Assembly (NCBI RefSeq): GCF_029212645.1
Contig: NZ_JARGND010000010.1
Span: forward strand, 17,197-81,196
Direction of reading: 5' to 3'
From: Vannielia sp.
Lineage (GTDB): Bacteria; Pseudomonadota; Alphaproteobacteria; Rhodobacterales; Rhodobacteraceae
DNA length: 64,000 nt
Below, piece after piece: positions 1 through 8,726 of the stretch. Positions within the stretch are counted from its first letter, which is position 1, and every line of letters begins with the position of its first letter. A program made the position numbers and the translations under genes. The notes beneath the pieces are model-generated. The model was not told the DNA's origin. It made no database searches and was given only the letters and a program-made list of their open reading frames with translations.

Positions 1-258
1 GTTGGGCCTACGGACGTCATCTTGCGACAACAAGGTCGGTTTTCCGAACCTACTGCCGCGTTCACGAGCCTGCCGATGAGCTCTTCCTCATGTACCGTGG
101 ACCAACTCGCGCTTGCAAACCGCAGAGTGTTTGTCGAGCATTCGTGAGACGTGCTACAAGAGCTGAGCGCTGGCAGGCGGATGTCCCGACGACCCCGTTC
201 AATCCGATGAATCTTCGTTAGGAGCATCCCTATAACTGTTCATCAGAAATAAGCCGGA

Positions 259-1113
259 TTGTCGGCTATAACCGCTCAAGAGTTTCGAGGTCAAGATTTG
301 ACTGATCAGGAAAAAGACACAGCATCAGTTGGCTCAGAATCAGACACGGAGTTGCTCCGCGAAGCTGGTCGGTTATTTGATGAGGGGCATGCCTCTTCCG
401 AGGTGGAAAAAAATCTAGCGCTGCACAGCAATATAAGCCGCATGAAGGCTAGAGAAATAATCATTAAATATCATAATAAAAACCCACCAGATCGCAATTC
501 TGACGCCAAGCGAAAGCATCGGGCTAGAGTTGTCAATCGTGAAAGGGCTAAAGCCTGGCGAACAGTAAAGGCGGCAGTCGGTGAACTTGGTTTGGTGTCT
601 GGTACATTATCATTTTTCGACGCCAAGCGTGGAAAGGGACTTATTGATTTTGGCGCTCCTGCTTTGTCAACAATGTTCGACAGGTCTAATTTGTCTGCAA
701 GCACAGACGCATCCGATCTTGTTGAGGGGGTATTGTTATTGGCAATTCTTGAATTAGACGCGGATGATCGGCCAATTCTAAATAGTATTCAAATATTTGA
801 TAGAGAAGAAAAGTATGTTACGATTGGAAATAGGATAATAAAAACAGATGTGGAGCGTCATACAGCTTCAAAATATTTGAAAGATGAAAAATTTAGAGCA
901 GCAGCAGAAGCGAAAGCCGTAGGGGCAATGTTTGCTAATGCGCGCGGAGAAACCAGTCAGCGTGCCACGGCCAAGGCATCGGGTATCGATCCTAAGAACC
1001 TTCGACAGATTGAGAGTGGTGATACTGACCCTAGTCTAAGGACAATGCGGAAGATTGCCGAAAGTATCGGCTATGATGTTGAAATATCGTTGGTTCCGAA
1101 GGACAAAGGCTGA
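259..1113 (+). CDS. Cold-shock-like domain fused to XRE helix-turn-helix regulator
   Basis: The 284-residue protein has an N-terminal region of unknown type. A stretch near residues 115-140 (GTLSFFDAKRGKGLIDFG) resembles the first strands of a cold-shock/OB fold. A C-terminal XRE-type helix-turn-helix at about residues 225-280 contains TSQRATAKASGIDPKNLRQIESG. It is probably a transcriptional regulator of the element. The start is TTG at 259, because an in-frame stop lies at 250-252 and no better start is seen. The gene is visibly AT-richer than its neighbours, suggesting separate ancestry. The cold-shock assignment is by motif only; the HTH is secure. Confidence 0.7.
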   Translation: MSAITAQEFRGQDLTDQEKDTASVGSESDTELLREAGRLFDEGHASSEVEKNLALHSNISRMKAREIIIKYHNKNPPDRNSDAKRKHRARVVNRERAKAWRTVKAAVGELGLVSGTLSFFDAKRGKGLIDFGAPALSTMFDRSNLSASTDASDLVEGVLLLAILELDADDRPILNSIQIFDREEKYVTIGNRIIKTDVERHTASKYLKDEKFRAAAEAKAVGAMFANARGETSQRATAKASGIDPKNLRQIESGDTDPSLRTMRKIAESIGYDVEISLVPKDKG

Positions 1114-1130
1114 TCACACTCACACGGTTG

Positions 1131-1160
1131 TTGACATGAGGGTAAATATACCCCCATAGT
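1131..1160 (+). promoter_or_regulatory. Promoter with palindromic operator ahead of the coupling-protein operon
   Basis: TTGACA at 1131-1136 and CATAGT at 1155-1160 form a sigma-70-like promoter with an 18-bp spacer. Inside the spacer lies the perfect palindrome GGGTA-AATA-TACCC (1140-1153), placed where a repressor would block RNA polymerase. The XRE regulator ending at 1113 is the obvious candidate to bind it. This is inference from position and symmetry. Confidence 0.5.
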
Positions 1161-1363
1161 GGCTTTACCAGCTTAGCCTGGTGAGTCGTTACCTTGCGGT
1201 GACGTGGCCACGGCTCCGCCCCAGCCAAAAAGGGGCAAGAAGTGCAGTTGTTTCGTTCGATCCCTTCAAGAATGCTTGAAGAGGGATTCCCAAAACTTGT
1301 TACTAACGTCGGAACACACCTACGAACGAAGTTCGTTGCATGTATTGCATCGGGGTTCGCGTC

Positions 1364-2626
1364 ATGAGTGCGCGCCCGATCTTCAGCCGAGACGCCGACC
1401 TGGAAACCATCCGGCATTTGGATCGTACTGGTCTCATTCTCCTTAGTGCGATGGCCATCGTAACCGCGATCCTCTCGGGCGTTGGTTTCGTCAATCAGTT
1501 CCCCAACGCAGGCCTGTTCGAATTCTCAATGGCCGTGTTGTTCGGCTTTAGCGTCTGGCTCATCGCCAAGATGTTCTGGATGGGGGCATGGATACTGCCC
1601 CAGTTCATGCTCGGTGGGAGCTTACTTGCTGCTTACATCGTGGTCGCCGTGATCGGCTTTCTGGCGTTTGGGACAGTATCCTACTTTGGCAATCAGCGCG
1701 CTATCGCCGGAGACATTAGCCAGTCGCTTTCCCAAGAAGCGCGAATCGATGAGTTGGAGAACGCGGCGTCCGCCGCTGTTGCATATGCGGATAGCCTTCG
1801 CGCGATAGAGGCTGAGCTTTCAGCCCAAGCGGGGCAATCGCAGGCGGCTGCGAACGCGGAACTGTCTGGAACTGGCCCGACAGGTGTCGGCGGCAGCGGT
1901 CCCGTCCATCGTTCATTGCTGGCGGCGACCAATCGGTATCGCGAAGCTACGCGGTTGGTCAGCGGCAAACTTGCTGACTCGGAGCGGATAGCGTCTTCGG
2001 TTACAGAGCTTCTGAGGGACATGCGCGCTGCGCGCGAAGACACGAGCCTAGGCCCGTCAGAATTGAGCTCGGAACTCAAGGCCCTCAGCGGGCAGATCAT
2101 CGTCGCGGTCAATCAAATCCGTTCGCTCGACGTGGCTGGCACAGCCAGAAGTGCCGCGCAGATCATCGCGCAGGGCGTCCCGAACCAAAGCGGGGCACCG
2201 GCGTTCTCGCAAGCGCGCATTTCTGAAATCCGTTCTGAGATGGCGTCTTTCGCCCGTTCACTTGAAGGCCAGGCTGACAGCTTGGCTGGCAGCGTCCCAG
2301 ATTCCTCTCGGGCATACACTCTGAGCCAAGAAGAGCACTTGATAAACAACTTCTTGCGCATGCCTGGCCTTTCCATGGCCGCGCTCTTCTTCGATTTCTG
2401 CGGCTGGGTGGTCATAGGCTTCCGGTTTGTCGCCTATCGGGCGCTGCGCCGCCGCGATGAAGAAGCCCATGCGTACCAGTATGATGCGTATCTCACGCGT
2501 GCTGATCTGAACCGGGTCGCTGCGATGGCTCACCATGTCAGCGAAACGCACCGCATGCTCGAAACCATGCGGGAAGTCTCTACTGCATTTCCGCAAATCG
2601 ACAAGCCCAAGAACGAGGATCAGTGA
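1364..2626 (+). CDS. Membrane protein with coiled-coil domain
   Basis: This is a 420-residue protein of unknown family. Three hydrophobic segments in the first 115 residues are followed by a long alanine-, serine- and glutamate-rich helical region suggestive of coiled coil. A further hydrophobic segment lies near residues 335-365, before a charged cytoplasmic tail. I chose ATG 1364 (MSARPIFSRD), preceded by GGGGTT, over an upstream in-frame ATG at 1340. It is the first gene of a tight operon (1 base before the protease gene) that ends in a VirD4/TraG-like ATPase, so a role as a membrane component of a transfer or surface system is plausible but unproven. Confidence 0.65.
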   Translation: MSARPIFSRDADLETIRHLDRTGLILLSAMAIVTAILSGVGFVNQFPNAGLFEFSMAVLFGFSVWLIAKMFWMGAWILPQFMLGGSLLAAYIVVAVIGFLAFGTVSYFGNQRAIAGDISQSLSQEARIDELENAASAAVAYADSLRAIEAELSAQAGQSQAAANAELSGTGPTGVGGSGPVHRSLLAATNRYREATRLVSGKLADSERIASSVTELLRDMRAAREDTSLGPSELSSELKALSGQIIVAVNQIRSLDVAGTARSAAQIIAQGVPNQSGAPAFSQARISEIRSEMASFARSLEGQADSLAGSVPDSSRAYTLSQEEHLINNFLRMPGLSMAALFFDFCGWVVIGFRFVAYRALRRRDEEAHAYQYDAYLTRADLNRVAAMAHHVSETHRMLETMREVSTAFPQIDKPKNEDQ

Positions 2627-2627
2627 C

Positions 2628-3632
2628 ATGCGAAACCCGTTCGCAATATTTGATCATTGGCCGACGTTCTTTGCACTTGGTCTCTCCACGGTCGTCGGTG
2701 TTGTGACGCTTGAAGAGAAGCTGGGCGTTGAGTTGGAACTCGCGCGTCTGCGGCCCGACGCCAAAGCACCAGAAACCGCCAAGCCGCTGCCGCCTGAGCC
2801 CGCCGTACCACTCGGTCAAAACCCTGGCTGGGACGACAGAACCCCTCTGGAGTACATGTCCCTCTACTTCGAGATTGACGATCCGTATCTTGTCGAAAAG
2901 CTGTCGGGGTTCGGTACCGTCTATTGGGTTGGCCGTTACTCGGGAACAGGCGCGCTGATCGCCCCGGATGTCATCCTTTCAACGGGGCATGCCTTCGCGA
3001 AAGCCGGTCAATGGTTGACCAATAGCGGGCATCACACTCCGACGCACAATCCGTCCGAAGGCTCGATCTATCTCGCCGCTTGCGGTCGCAGCTACGAATT
3101 CGTCCACATCGAATTGGGCAGCATGTCGCCCCGCCAGAACCTTGGCAAAGACTATGCCGTTGCGCGCCTTGCCGAACCGGCTTGCGCTGCTGCGCAGCCG
3201 CTGCGAGCAGAAGAGCTCAGCGACAGGGCGATTGAAGAGCACGATCCAAACGAAGAAATCCTGATCAGCTTGGGCAGCTATCCTTTCGCTTCCCTGCCGC
3301 GCTATGCAAACCATCCATTCTTTACCCAGAACCCGTCTCAACACCGCAATCATCTGTTTGGGACCCGCTGCAAAATGGTGGGGCACCGTGACACTGGCGA
3401 TGATGCGGGATTGATCATGACCGACGGGTGCTGGGGCAGACCTGGCTCGTCTGGGGCTCCCCTCATTTTGTCGCGCGATGGCGGCGAGAGCTACAGGATC
3501 ATTGGGGTGGCGAACAGCTACAGCAAGTCTGACAGCGAATTCAACAACTTCACGCGCGTCACAGGGCGTTTCTCGTCCCACCTGATGCGCTTCGTTCCCG
3601 ACATCTTCAATCCATCAGCAGCAGGAGAATAA
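2628..3632 (+). CDS. Trypsin-like serine protease
   Basis: The 334-residue protein has an N-terminal hydrophobic segment (about residues 10-25) that may be a signal anchor, a proline-rich linker and a chymotrypsin-fold protease domain. The catalytic triad is readable: His in VILSTGHAF, Asp in KDYAVARL and Ser in GRPGSSGAPLIL. It probably acts in the periplasm or at the membrane. The start is ATG 2628, two bases after the preceding stop, so the genes are likely translationally linked. A protease in the same operon as a coupling-type ATPase is unusual. Its substrate is unknown. Confidence 0.75.
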   Translation: MRNPFAIFDHWPTFFALGLSTVVGVVTLEEKLGVELELARLRPDAKAPETAKPLPPEPAVPLGQNPGWDDRTPLEYMSLYFEIDDPYLVEKLSGFGTVYWVGRYSGTGALIAPDVILSTGHAFAKAGQWLTNSGHHTPTHNPSEGSIYLAACGRSYEFVHIELGSMSPRQNLGKDYAVARLAEPACAAAQPLRAEELSDRAIEEHDPNEEILISLGSYPFASLPRYANHPFFTQNPSQHRNHLFGTRCKMVGHRDTGDDAGLIMTDGCWGRPGSSGAPLILSRDGGESYRIIGVANSYSKSDSEFNNFTRVTGRFSSHLMRFVPDIFNPSAAGE

Positions 3633-3635
3633 GCC

Positions 3636-3935
3636 ATGTGGCCACGTAAAAACTCAGGGCATGGTTCCCAAGCGGGATCGATGTGGGGAAGCGCGGACGG
3701 TTTTTCGAAAGTCGCAGCGGGCATTGTCGCTGTCTTTGCCGTGCCGCCGATCTGGAACATGGCGGATGGTTACATCATCGAAAAGCTCTTTGAGCTTTAT
3801 GACGATGGGCTTGTGCCCATTCTCTATTACGGGCTGATGATCGCAGCATATCCGCTTGTGTATTTCGCGATCCGCATGAGCCTTGTGAGCATTGCCGTAA
3901 CCGGACTGCTTGGCTTTGCCATGCGCTACGTTTGA
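3636..3935 (+). CDS. Small membrane protein
   Basis: A 99-residue protein with hydrophobic segments at roughly residues 27-42 and 60-95 and a short charged stretch between them. No family is recognised. It sits three bases after the protease gene and overlaps the region upstream of the coupling-protein start, so it belongs to the same operon. Like small subunits next to VirD4-type ATPases it could be a membrane partner of that ATPase, but nothing in the sequence proves this. Confidence 0.6.
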   Translation: MWPRKNSGHGSQAGSMWGSADGFSKVAAGIVAVFAVPPIWNMADGYIIEKLFELYDDGLVPILYYGLMIAAYPLVYFAIRMSLVSIAVTGLLGFAMRYV

Positions 3936-3946
3936 GGGCTGCGGAA

Positions 3947-5554
3947 ATGTTCAACAATGAAACATTCCGCTTTGGCTCTGCTGATAGTTCCGATGCTCTG
4001 GCGATTGAAGATGCTGGCATGTTCGAGCAAACTCCATCGTCCATTTTTATCGGTTACTTCCAAGGTCGCCCGATATTTTACAATTCACCAGCAGGCATGG
4101 TCGTGACCGGCGGTGCTCGCTCAGGCAAGATGACGACGTTTCTAGCAAAGAATTTGCTCCCTGGCACGTGCAAGCAAACCCTCTTGGTCCTCGATCCAAA
4201 AGGGGAAGGCGCGTATCTGAGTCAGGACCAGACACCGGATCAAAAGTTCTGCGCTTATTGGAACCCGGCGGCGCTCCACGGGCTTCCCGAAGATCGCATC
4301 AATCCTTTTGGACATCTGCGGATCGATAGCCCAACTTTGGTTTCTGATACCAAAGTAACGTGTGAGAATTTCACGCCAAATTCGGGCTCGCCTCAAGGCG
4401 CGTATTTTGAGGGACGTGCCCGCGAAGTGGGTGAAGCGTTCTGCCTGTTCCTCGCTGAAATCAACGGTGTTGTTACGCCGCCCGATCTTTATCTGCTCAT
4501 CAATCTCATCGCCCTGAACAATGATGCGTGGCTGGATTTTGCTTTTGCCATGAGCGAGTCGCGGTTTCCGCTGGTTCGGCGGATCGAAGAAGAAATCGCT
4601 GCAAGCCGCGAAAACCCTGGAGCTGGCTGGCAAGGCATTCTCGGCGAACTCTACAAGTCATTTTCCTGCTTGTCCGATCCTATCCTTATGGAGTCGGTGT
4701 CACCGCCCTACACAATGTCGCTGGATCAGCTCTGTGACAGTGATCAGGCGTGGCAGGTCTACTTGATGCCGCCCGCAGAGTTCATCTCTGCGTGGTCGCC
4801 GATCATCAAGTCCATCTTTGTCTGCGCCATGGCGCATAAATCGCGAGCGCCATCCGCGCCGCGACAAGTTTGGTTCTTGGATGAATGCGGTCAGTTGGCC
4901 AACGGTGTTTCTGGTGGGTTTCCGCTTGTGCCGCTCATGTTCACCTACGGTGCTGGAATCGGGATAACGCCGGTTTGTCTGTTCCAGACAAACGAGCAAA
5001 TGAACGGGCTGGCGAAAAACGCATCCGCTTTGATCAGTTCCAGTGCTGGCTGCCGGTTGATGTTTGCGATCCGCGACATGCCCAGCGCGCAGGAAGCCAG
5101 TCGTATGCTGGGCAAGCAAACGCTCGTCTACGACGATACGCTGAGGCAATCTCAGGCTGCGCACGAACGGCGCAGCGCTCTGCTCGGTCTGCTCGCTGGC
5201 CGTGACCCCGTATCGTCGATCCTCTCGATGGCTCAAAAACGCAACGAAACAGCGCATCAGGCAAAGCAGCAGCGTGATTTGATGACGCCTGACGAAGTCA
5301 TGCGCATGCCTGCCGACAAAGCGCTCCTGTTCGCCGATGGTCTCCGCCATCCAGCTCAGATTGATCGTAGGCCTTACTGGACTGAGCTAGGGCAAAACTT
5401 CCATCCGAACCCTTACCATCCGCCCTTGGATCGCGTGCAGCTCATGACCAAGCGCGGCCCAGCAACACGCCGCATCATTCGTGAGCCGGTTCCCAAGCGC
5501 TTTGAGCACTACCCGCAGTATCGCGACGGATTCTGGTCGCGGGTTGAGGAATAG
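3947..5554 (+). CDS. VirD4/TraG-type coupling ATPase
   Basis: The 535-residue protein has a nucleotide-binding domain typical of type IV coupling proteins. It shows Walker A GGARSGKM near residue 50, the family motif LVLDPKGEGA, and Walker B VWFLDECGQLA. Coupling proteins often lack Ser/Thr after the Walker Lys; here it is Met. Obvious N-terminal transmembrane helices are missing, so it may rely on the two membrane proteins encoded just upstream. ATG 3947, preceded by GAGGG, is preferred to TTG 3932, which overlaps the previous gene. No relaxase or T4SS genes accompany it. Assignment to the superfamily is firm; a role in conjugation is inferred. Confidence 0.8.
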   Translation: MFNNETFRFGSADSSDALAIEDAGMFEQTPSSIFIGYFQGRPIFYNSPAGMVVTGGARSGKMTTFLAKNLLPGTCKQTLLVLDPKGEGAYLSQDQTPDQKFCAYWNPAALHGLPEDRINPFGHLRIDSPTLVSDTKVTCENFTPNSGSPQGAYFEGRAREVGEAFCLFLAEINGVVTPPDLYLLINLIALNNDAWLDFAFAMSESRFPLVRRIEEEIAASRENPGAGWQGILGELYKSFSCLSDPILMESVSPPYTMSLDQLCDSDQAWQVYLMPPAEFISAWSPIIKSIFVCAMAHKSRAPSAPRQVWFLDECGQLANGVSGGFPLVPLMFTYGAGIGITPVCLFQTNEQMNGLAKNASALISSSAGCRLMFAIRDMPSAQEASRMLGKQTLVYDDTLRQSQAAHERRSALLGLLAGRDPVSSILSMAQKRNETAHQAKQQRDLMTPDEVMRMPADKALLFADGLRHPAQIDRRPYWTELGQNFHPNPYHPPLDRVQLMTKRGPATRRIIREPVPKRFEHYPQYRDGFWSRVEE

Positions 5555-5559
5555 AGTCG

Positions 5560-6081
5560 ATGGTAAAGCAACCCCGATCAAGACTGTCTTATGCGCACGA
5601 AAGCCCTGAGCTACGCGCGCAGAGCGCTCTGTACAGGCAGACTGATCCCGTCGCCCAGTACTTCAATGCAGCGAGCGATGATCGCGAGGCGCGGCGCGAA
5701 GCGTTCAAGGCAAGGCGGCGCGGTGAAACCATGGTTGAGCGAGAGCGCCCGATGCCAGAGCTCAAGCCATCGCCTGAGCTCGCCGCCGATGTTGATCGCC
5801 AGGCTTACCTTTCGAAGCTTTCTGCCGAACATGTGCGCTCAGAACATGCAGCCCTGCTTCTCGAAGCGCGGCGCGCTAAGGCTGATCTCCTGCGTGATGA
5901 TGACAAGAACAAGTCGCTTCAGGCGGATTTACAGGCAGTCGGTGCTGACCCGCAGAAGAACATGAAGGCGCTGTTCAAGCTCCATCGCCGTTTCAAAGAG
6001 AATATCCGAGACTTTGAGCCGCATAAGCAAAACGCCCGCGCGATTGGGAGAAAAGCCCAACAAATCACACGAAGCCAATAA
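5560..6081 (+). CDS. Hypothetical charged helical protein in coupling-protein operon
   Basis: A 173-residue, highly charged (Arg/Lys/Glu/Asp-rich), helix-prone soluble protein with no recognised domain. It begins five bases after the coupling-protein stop and is clearly co-transcribed. Its composition resembles accessory DNA-processing or MobC-like proteins, but I see no ribbon-helix-helix or relaxase motif, so the function is left open. Confidence 0.6.
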   Translation: MVKQPRSRLSYAHESPELRAQSALYRQTDPVAQYFNAASDDREARREAFKARRRGETMVERERPMPELKPSPELAADVDRQAYLSKLSAEHVRSEHAALLLEARRAKADLLRDDDKNKSLQADLQAVGADPQKNMKALFKLHRRFKENIRDFEPHKQNARAIGRKAQQITRSQ

Positions 6082-6101
6082 ACCAGAAGGAGAGCAATGG
6101 C

Positions 6102-6413
6102 ATGTCTGAACAGCCCAAAGAACAAAACCGTCCAATCGACAAACACCGTGACGGAGCCATCGAGGTTGCGATTTGGCGGCGTGAGACCGAAAAGGGATTT
6201 GTCTTCAATACCGAACGAACACGATCTTATCTCGATCAGGATGGCAACTGGCAGAAGACCAACGTGATCCCTGAACGCGATCTATTGAAGGCGGCGCGTC
6301 TGGATGAAAAAGCCTATGAGACCATCCAAAACTTGCGCGAGCGGGAGCGCGATGAGGCGCAAACCCGCTCGCCAAGCCGCAAACGCCAACGGTCACAGGA
6401 CTATGATCGATGA
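6102..6413 (+). CDS. Small conserved-type mobile-element protein
   Basis: A 103-residue protein with the pattern GAIEVAIWRRETEKG...FNTERTRSYLDQDGNWQKTN...RDLLKAARL. This resembles a small family often found near recombinases and plasmid genes in proteobacteria, in which a short beta-rich domain precedes a charged tail. Its function is unknown. It follows the previous gene by 20 bases, with an AGAAGGAGAG ribosome-binding site, and is the last gene of the operon before a fresh promoter at 6422-6451. Confidence 0.6.
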   Translation: MSEQPKEQNRPIDKHRDGAIEVAIWRRETEKGFVFNTERTRSYLDQDGNWQKTNVIPERDLLKAARLDEKAYETIQNLRERERDEAQTRSPSRKRQRSQDYDR

Positions 6414-6421
6414 GGCGTTTT

Positions 6422-6451
6422 TTGCGAAGGAATTGGAATCCGTGATATAAT
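6422..6451 (+). promoter_or_regulatory. Promoter for the recombinase gene pair
   Basis: TTGCGA (6422-6427) and a perfect TATAAT (6446-6451) are separated by 18 bp. The promoter lies about 180 bp upstream of the small gene that precedes the serine recombinase, leaving a long leader in which I saw no obvious structure. Confidence 0.5.
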
Positions 6452-6629
6452 TAGGGAATAGCGATCATTGGAAAGCCGCTCTCAGCGTGCCTTTCAGGTG
6501 TATCGCAAAAAAACGCGGACTGACCGGTGGTTGGTCGCGTCAACATCTCAGACACGCACGTGCCCGAACGTTCCACAGCCCTGTGAGAGCGAACCGACAA
6601 GTCTTGCCTGCAATACAAGGATCGAAACA

Positions 6630-6959
6630 ATGAAACATAGCAAAAACATCGACGCTCCCGATCTGTCTGAGGCATTGGACAGGGCCGTTGGTCTTGGCCA
6701 TGGAAGTCACCTGGAGATCGATCTCGACCACTATCAAAGCTACCTCGATGATCCGTCCTTGTCGGCTGATCAGAAGGAGGAGATCATCGGCGCGTTGTGG
6801 ATGATCATCAGCGCCTTTGTGGAACTTGGCTTTGGCGTGCATCCTGCCCAACAAGCCTGTGGAAAACCACAATCAAACCTTGATCGGGTGGCAAAATCGG
6901 AGTCCACTAAACATAAGCAAGACAAGAACAACCCAGACACAGACGCGCCCGCCATTTAG
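6630..6959 (+). CDS. Small acidic protein preceding the serine recombinase
   Basis: A 109-residue acidic protein with the pattern LDHYQSYLDD...LSADQKEEIIGALWMIISAFVE. Proteins like this are commonly found directly upstream of recombinase-family genes in alphaproteobacterial elements. No enzymatic motif is present. ATG 6630 is chosen because upstream in-frame sequence has no good ribosome site. It lies 26 bp before the recombinase and is probably co-transcribed, perhaps as an accessory or directionality factor (inference). Confidence 0.65.
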   Translation: MKHSKNIDAPDLSEALDRAVGLGHGSHLEIDLDHYQSYLDDPSLSADQKEEIIGALWMIISAFVELGFGVHPAQQACGKPQSNLDRVAKSESTKHKQDKNNPDTDAPAI

Positions 6960-6985
6960 CGAGAGGTGCGAGAAAGAGAGGATTC

Positions 6986-8530
6986 ATGGGTATCCCAAAA
7001 ATAGAAACGCAGCAGGTCTCAGCGCTCATCTATTGCCGCGTCTCGACAACCAAGCAAAAGCTGACCGGATCAGGCCTCGACAGCCAGGAACACCGCTGCC
7101 GCCAATACGCGGAGAGCAAGGGCTATAACGTCGAGATGGTCTTTCCTGATGACGCGTCGGGCGGTGGAGACTTCCTCAAACGCCCCGGCATGTGCGGGAT
7201 GCTGGCCTATCTCGATGCGCAGCGCGGCAAAGATTACGTCGTCATCTTTGATGATCTGAAACGCTTTGCCCGCGACGTTGAATTTCACATTAAGCTGCGC
7301 CGTGAATTCGCCAATCGCGGTGCAAAGATCGAATGCCTGAACTTTTCTTTCGAAGATACGCCTGAAGGAAAATTCATTGAAACGATCATCGCCGCACAAG
7401 GCGAGCTTGAGCGCGATCAAAATCGCCGCCAAGTCAAACAGAAGATGACCGCGCGCGTAGAGAAAGGCTATTGGGTCTTTCACGCGCCAACGGGGTATAA
7501 ATTCACTACGGATCGTATCCATGGAAAACTACTCGCGCCGGATGAACCGATTGCGGACTATCTGCGCGAAGCCCTGACCGGATATGCCAATGGTCGCTTC
7601 CGGTCTCAGGCCGAAGTTCAGCGCTTTCTTGAAAGCAAGCCCGATTTCCCGAAAGACCTGCCGAACGGCAAGATCAGGGCCTGGAAGGTCACCAAGATAC
7701 TCAAGAACCCGATCTATGCGGGGTATGTGCAGGCCAAGAAGTGGGGCGTATCGCTGCGGCGGGGTCATCATGAGCCGCTGATCAGCTTCGCCACCTACGA
7801 GAAGATTCAGAAGAATCTGGAGGAAGGCGCGCGCGGACCTGCACGCGCTGACTTCAGTGAAGACTTCCCCTTGCGCGGTTTCGTCACCTGTAGCGAGTGC
7901 GGGAACCACATGACCGGCGCATGGTCGAAGGGCAAGTACAAGCATTACGCCTACTACCGCTGCATGACACGCGGCTGCTCTCAGAAGAGCAAGTCGGTTG
8001 CACGCGCCAAGCTGGAAGGCGGCTTCGAGGATATCCTCAAGCGCCTACAGCCGAGCAATCGGCTGCTCGATCTGGCCATCGCCATGTTCAAAGACGCCTG
8101 GAACAGCCGCCTAGAGTTGGCCCAGGCTGAACGGGATGAGTGGCAGCGTCAGGCCGAGGCTGCTGACAAGAGTTTGTTGGAACTCATTGACCGCATGGTC
8201 GAGACCAAGAACGCCACAGTCATCAAGGCCATAGAATCCAAGATCGAAAAGCTCGAACGGGAGAAGATCGCGCTTGTCGAAAAGGCCTCTGAGCCGCTGC
8301 CAAATGCGGGCAAATTCGAAGAGTGTATTGAACTCTCTTTGCGATTCCTCTCAAGGCCTTGGGATATATACAAAAATGGAAGCTATGCGGTCCGTCAGAC
8401 AGTGCTGAGACTGGCTTTTTCTGATCCGCTGACATTCACGCCAGAAGGTGTGTATGGAACTCCAAAAACGACCTTACCTTTCAAGGTGTTAGGAGGGTTA
8501 TCCGGAAAAAAGTGTGAGATGGTGCTGTGA
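6986..8530 (+). CDS. Large serine recombinase (site-specific integrase)
   Basis: The 514-residue protein has an N-terminal resolvase domain with the catalytic Ser20 in YCRVSTTKQ and the conserved ELERDQNRRQVKQKM helix. It continues with a recombinase domain, a zinc ribbon (C302-x2-C305 and C326-x4-C331) and a C-terminal coiled coil. This is the standard layout of large serine integrases that catalyse directional attP x attB recombination. It is probably the integrase of the left element. The last four codons overlap the 3' end of the split tRNA-Thr gene (8520-8567, minus strand), so the element junction must be very close to the gene's end. Confidence 0.9.
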   Translation: MGIPKIETQQVSALIYCRVSTTKQKLTGSGLDSQEHRCRQYAESKGYNVEMVFPDDASGGGDFLKRPGMCGMLAYLDAQRGKDYVVIFDDLKRFARDVEFHIKLRREFANRGAKIECLNFSFEDTPEGKFIETIIAAQGELERDQNRRQVKQKMTARVEKGYWVFHAPTGYKFTTDRIHGKLLAPDEPIADYLREALTGYANGRFRSQAEVQRFLESKPDFPKDLPNGKIRAWKVTKILKNPIYAGYVQAKKWGVSLRRGHHEPLISFATYEKIQKNLEEGARGPARADFSEDFPLRGFVTCSECGNHMTGAWSKGKYKHYAYYRCMTRGCSQKSKSVARAKLEGGFEDILKRLQPSNRLLDLAIAMFKDAWNSRLELAQAERDEWQRQAEAADKSLLELIDRMVETKNATVIKAIESKIEKLEREKIALVEKASEPLPNAGKFEECIELSLRFLSRPWDIYKNGSYAVRQTVLRLAFSDPLTFTPEGVYGTPKTTLPFKVLGGLSGKKCEMVL

Positions 8531-8567
8531 GAGAGGATTGAACTCTCGACCTCACCCTTACCAAGGG
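8520..8567 (-). pseudogene. 3' half of disrupted chromosomal tRNA-Thr(GGU), with left island core
   Basis: Read on the minus strand this is the anticodon 3' strand, variable loop, T arm (GAGAGTTCAATCCTCTC), acceptor strand CACAGC and encoded CCA end of a tRNA. The 5' half lies 12.5 kb away at 21043-21082. Joined at the shared core CCCTTGGTAAGGG they give a complete tRNA-Thr with a GCTGTG/CACAGC acceptor stem. The sequence upstream of the core here is island DNA and does not restore a 5' half. The core CCCTTACCAAGGG (plus strand) is at 8555-8567 and marks the left end of the island. Confidence 0.85.
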
Positions 8568-8696
8568 CCGGGCCGACAGTTTCCCACGGTATCCGGCGGG
8601 CTCTGCGCATAACCTAAACCCCTTTCTTTGCAGGCACTTGGACGCTATAATCGGCTCCGGTGGTATCGGCCCGTAAAGTCGAATAGCCCACTGATC

Positions 8697-8716
8697 CGTT
8701 ACCCGAGCGTTACCCC
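8697..8716 (+). repeat. Paired integrase arm-type sites, left end
   Basis: CGTTACCC (8697-8704) and GCGTTACCCC (8707-8716) lie in tandem 10 bp apart, between the left core and the integrase start. Further copies flank the right-end tRNA at 20803-20822 (inverted) and 20964-20983. The paired spacing and their presence at both ends suggest arm-type binding sites for the integrase or AlpA (inference). Confidence 0.55.
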
Positions 8717-8726
8717 GGAGCCGCAG

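Larger units (their letters stand above)
1..8530 (+). mobile_element. Integrative element with large serine recombinase (right part; left end not seen)
   Basis: This stretch carries a regulator, an operon with a VirD4/TraG-type coupling ATPase and, at its right edge, a large serine recombinase, which is the layout of an integrative mobilizable element. Its right edge abuts a chromosomal tRNA-Thr gene: the recombinase stop codon lies in the tRNA 3' end. No relaxase, mating-pair genes or left boundary are visible, so the element either continues to the left or is degenerate. The AT-richer composition at 260-1100 fits horizontal acquisition. Nothing was recognised in bases 1-258. Confidence 0.6.
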
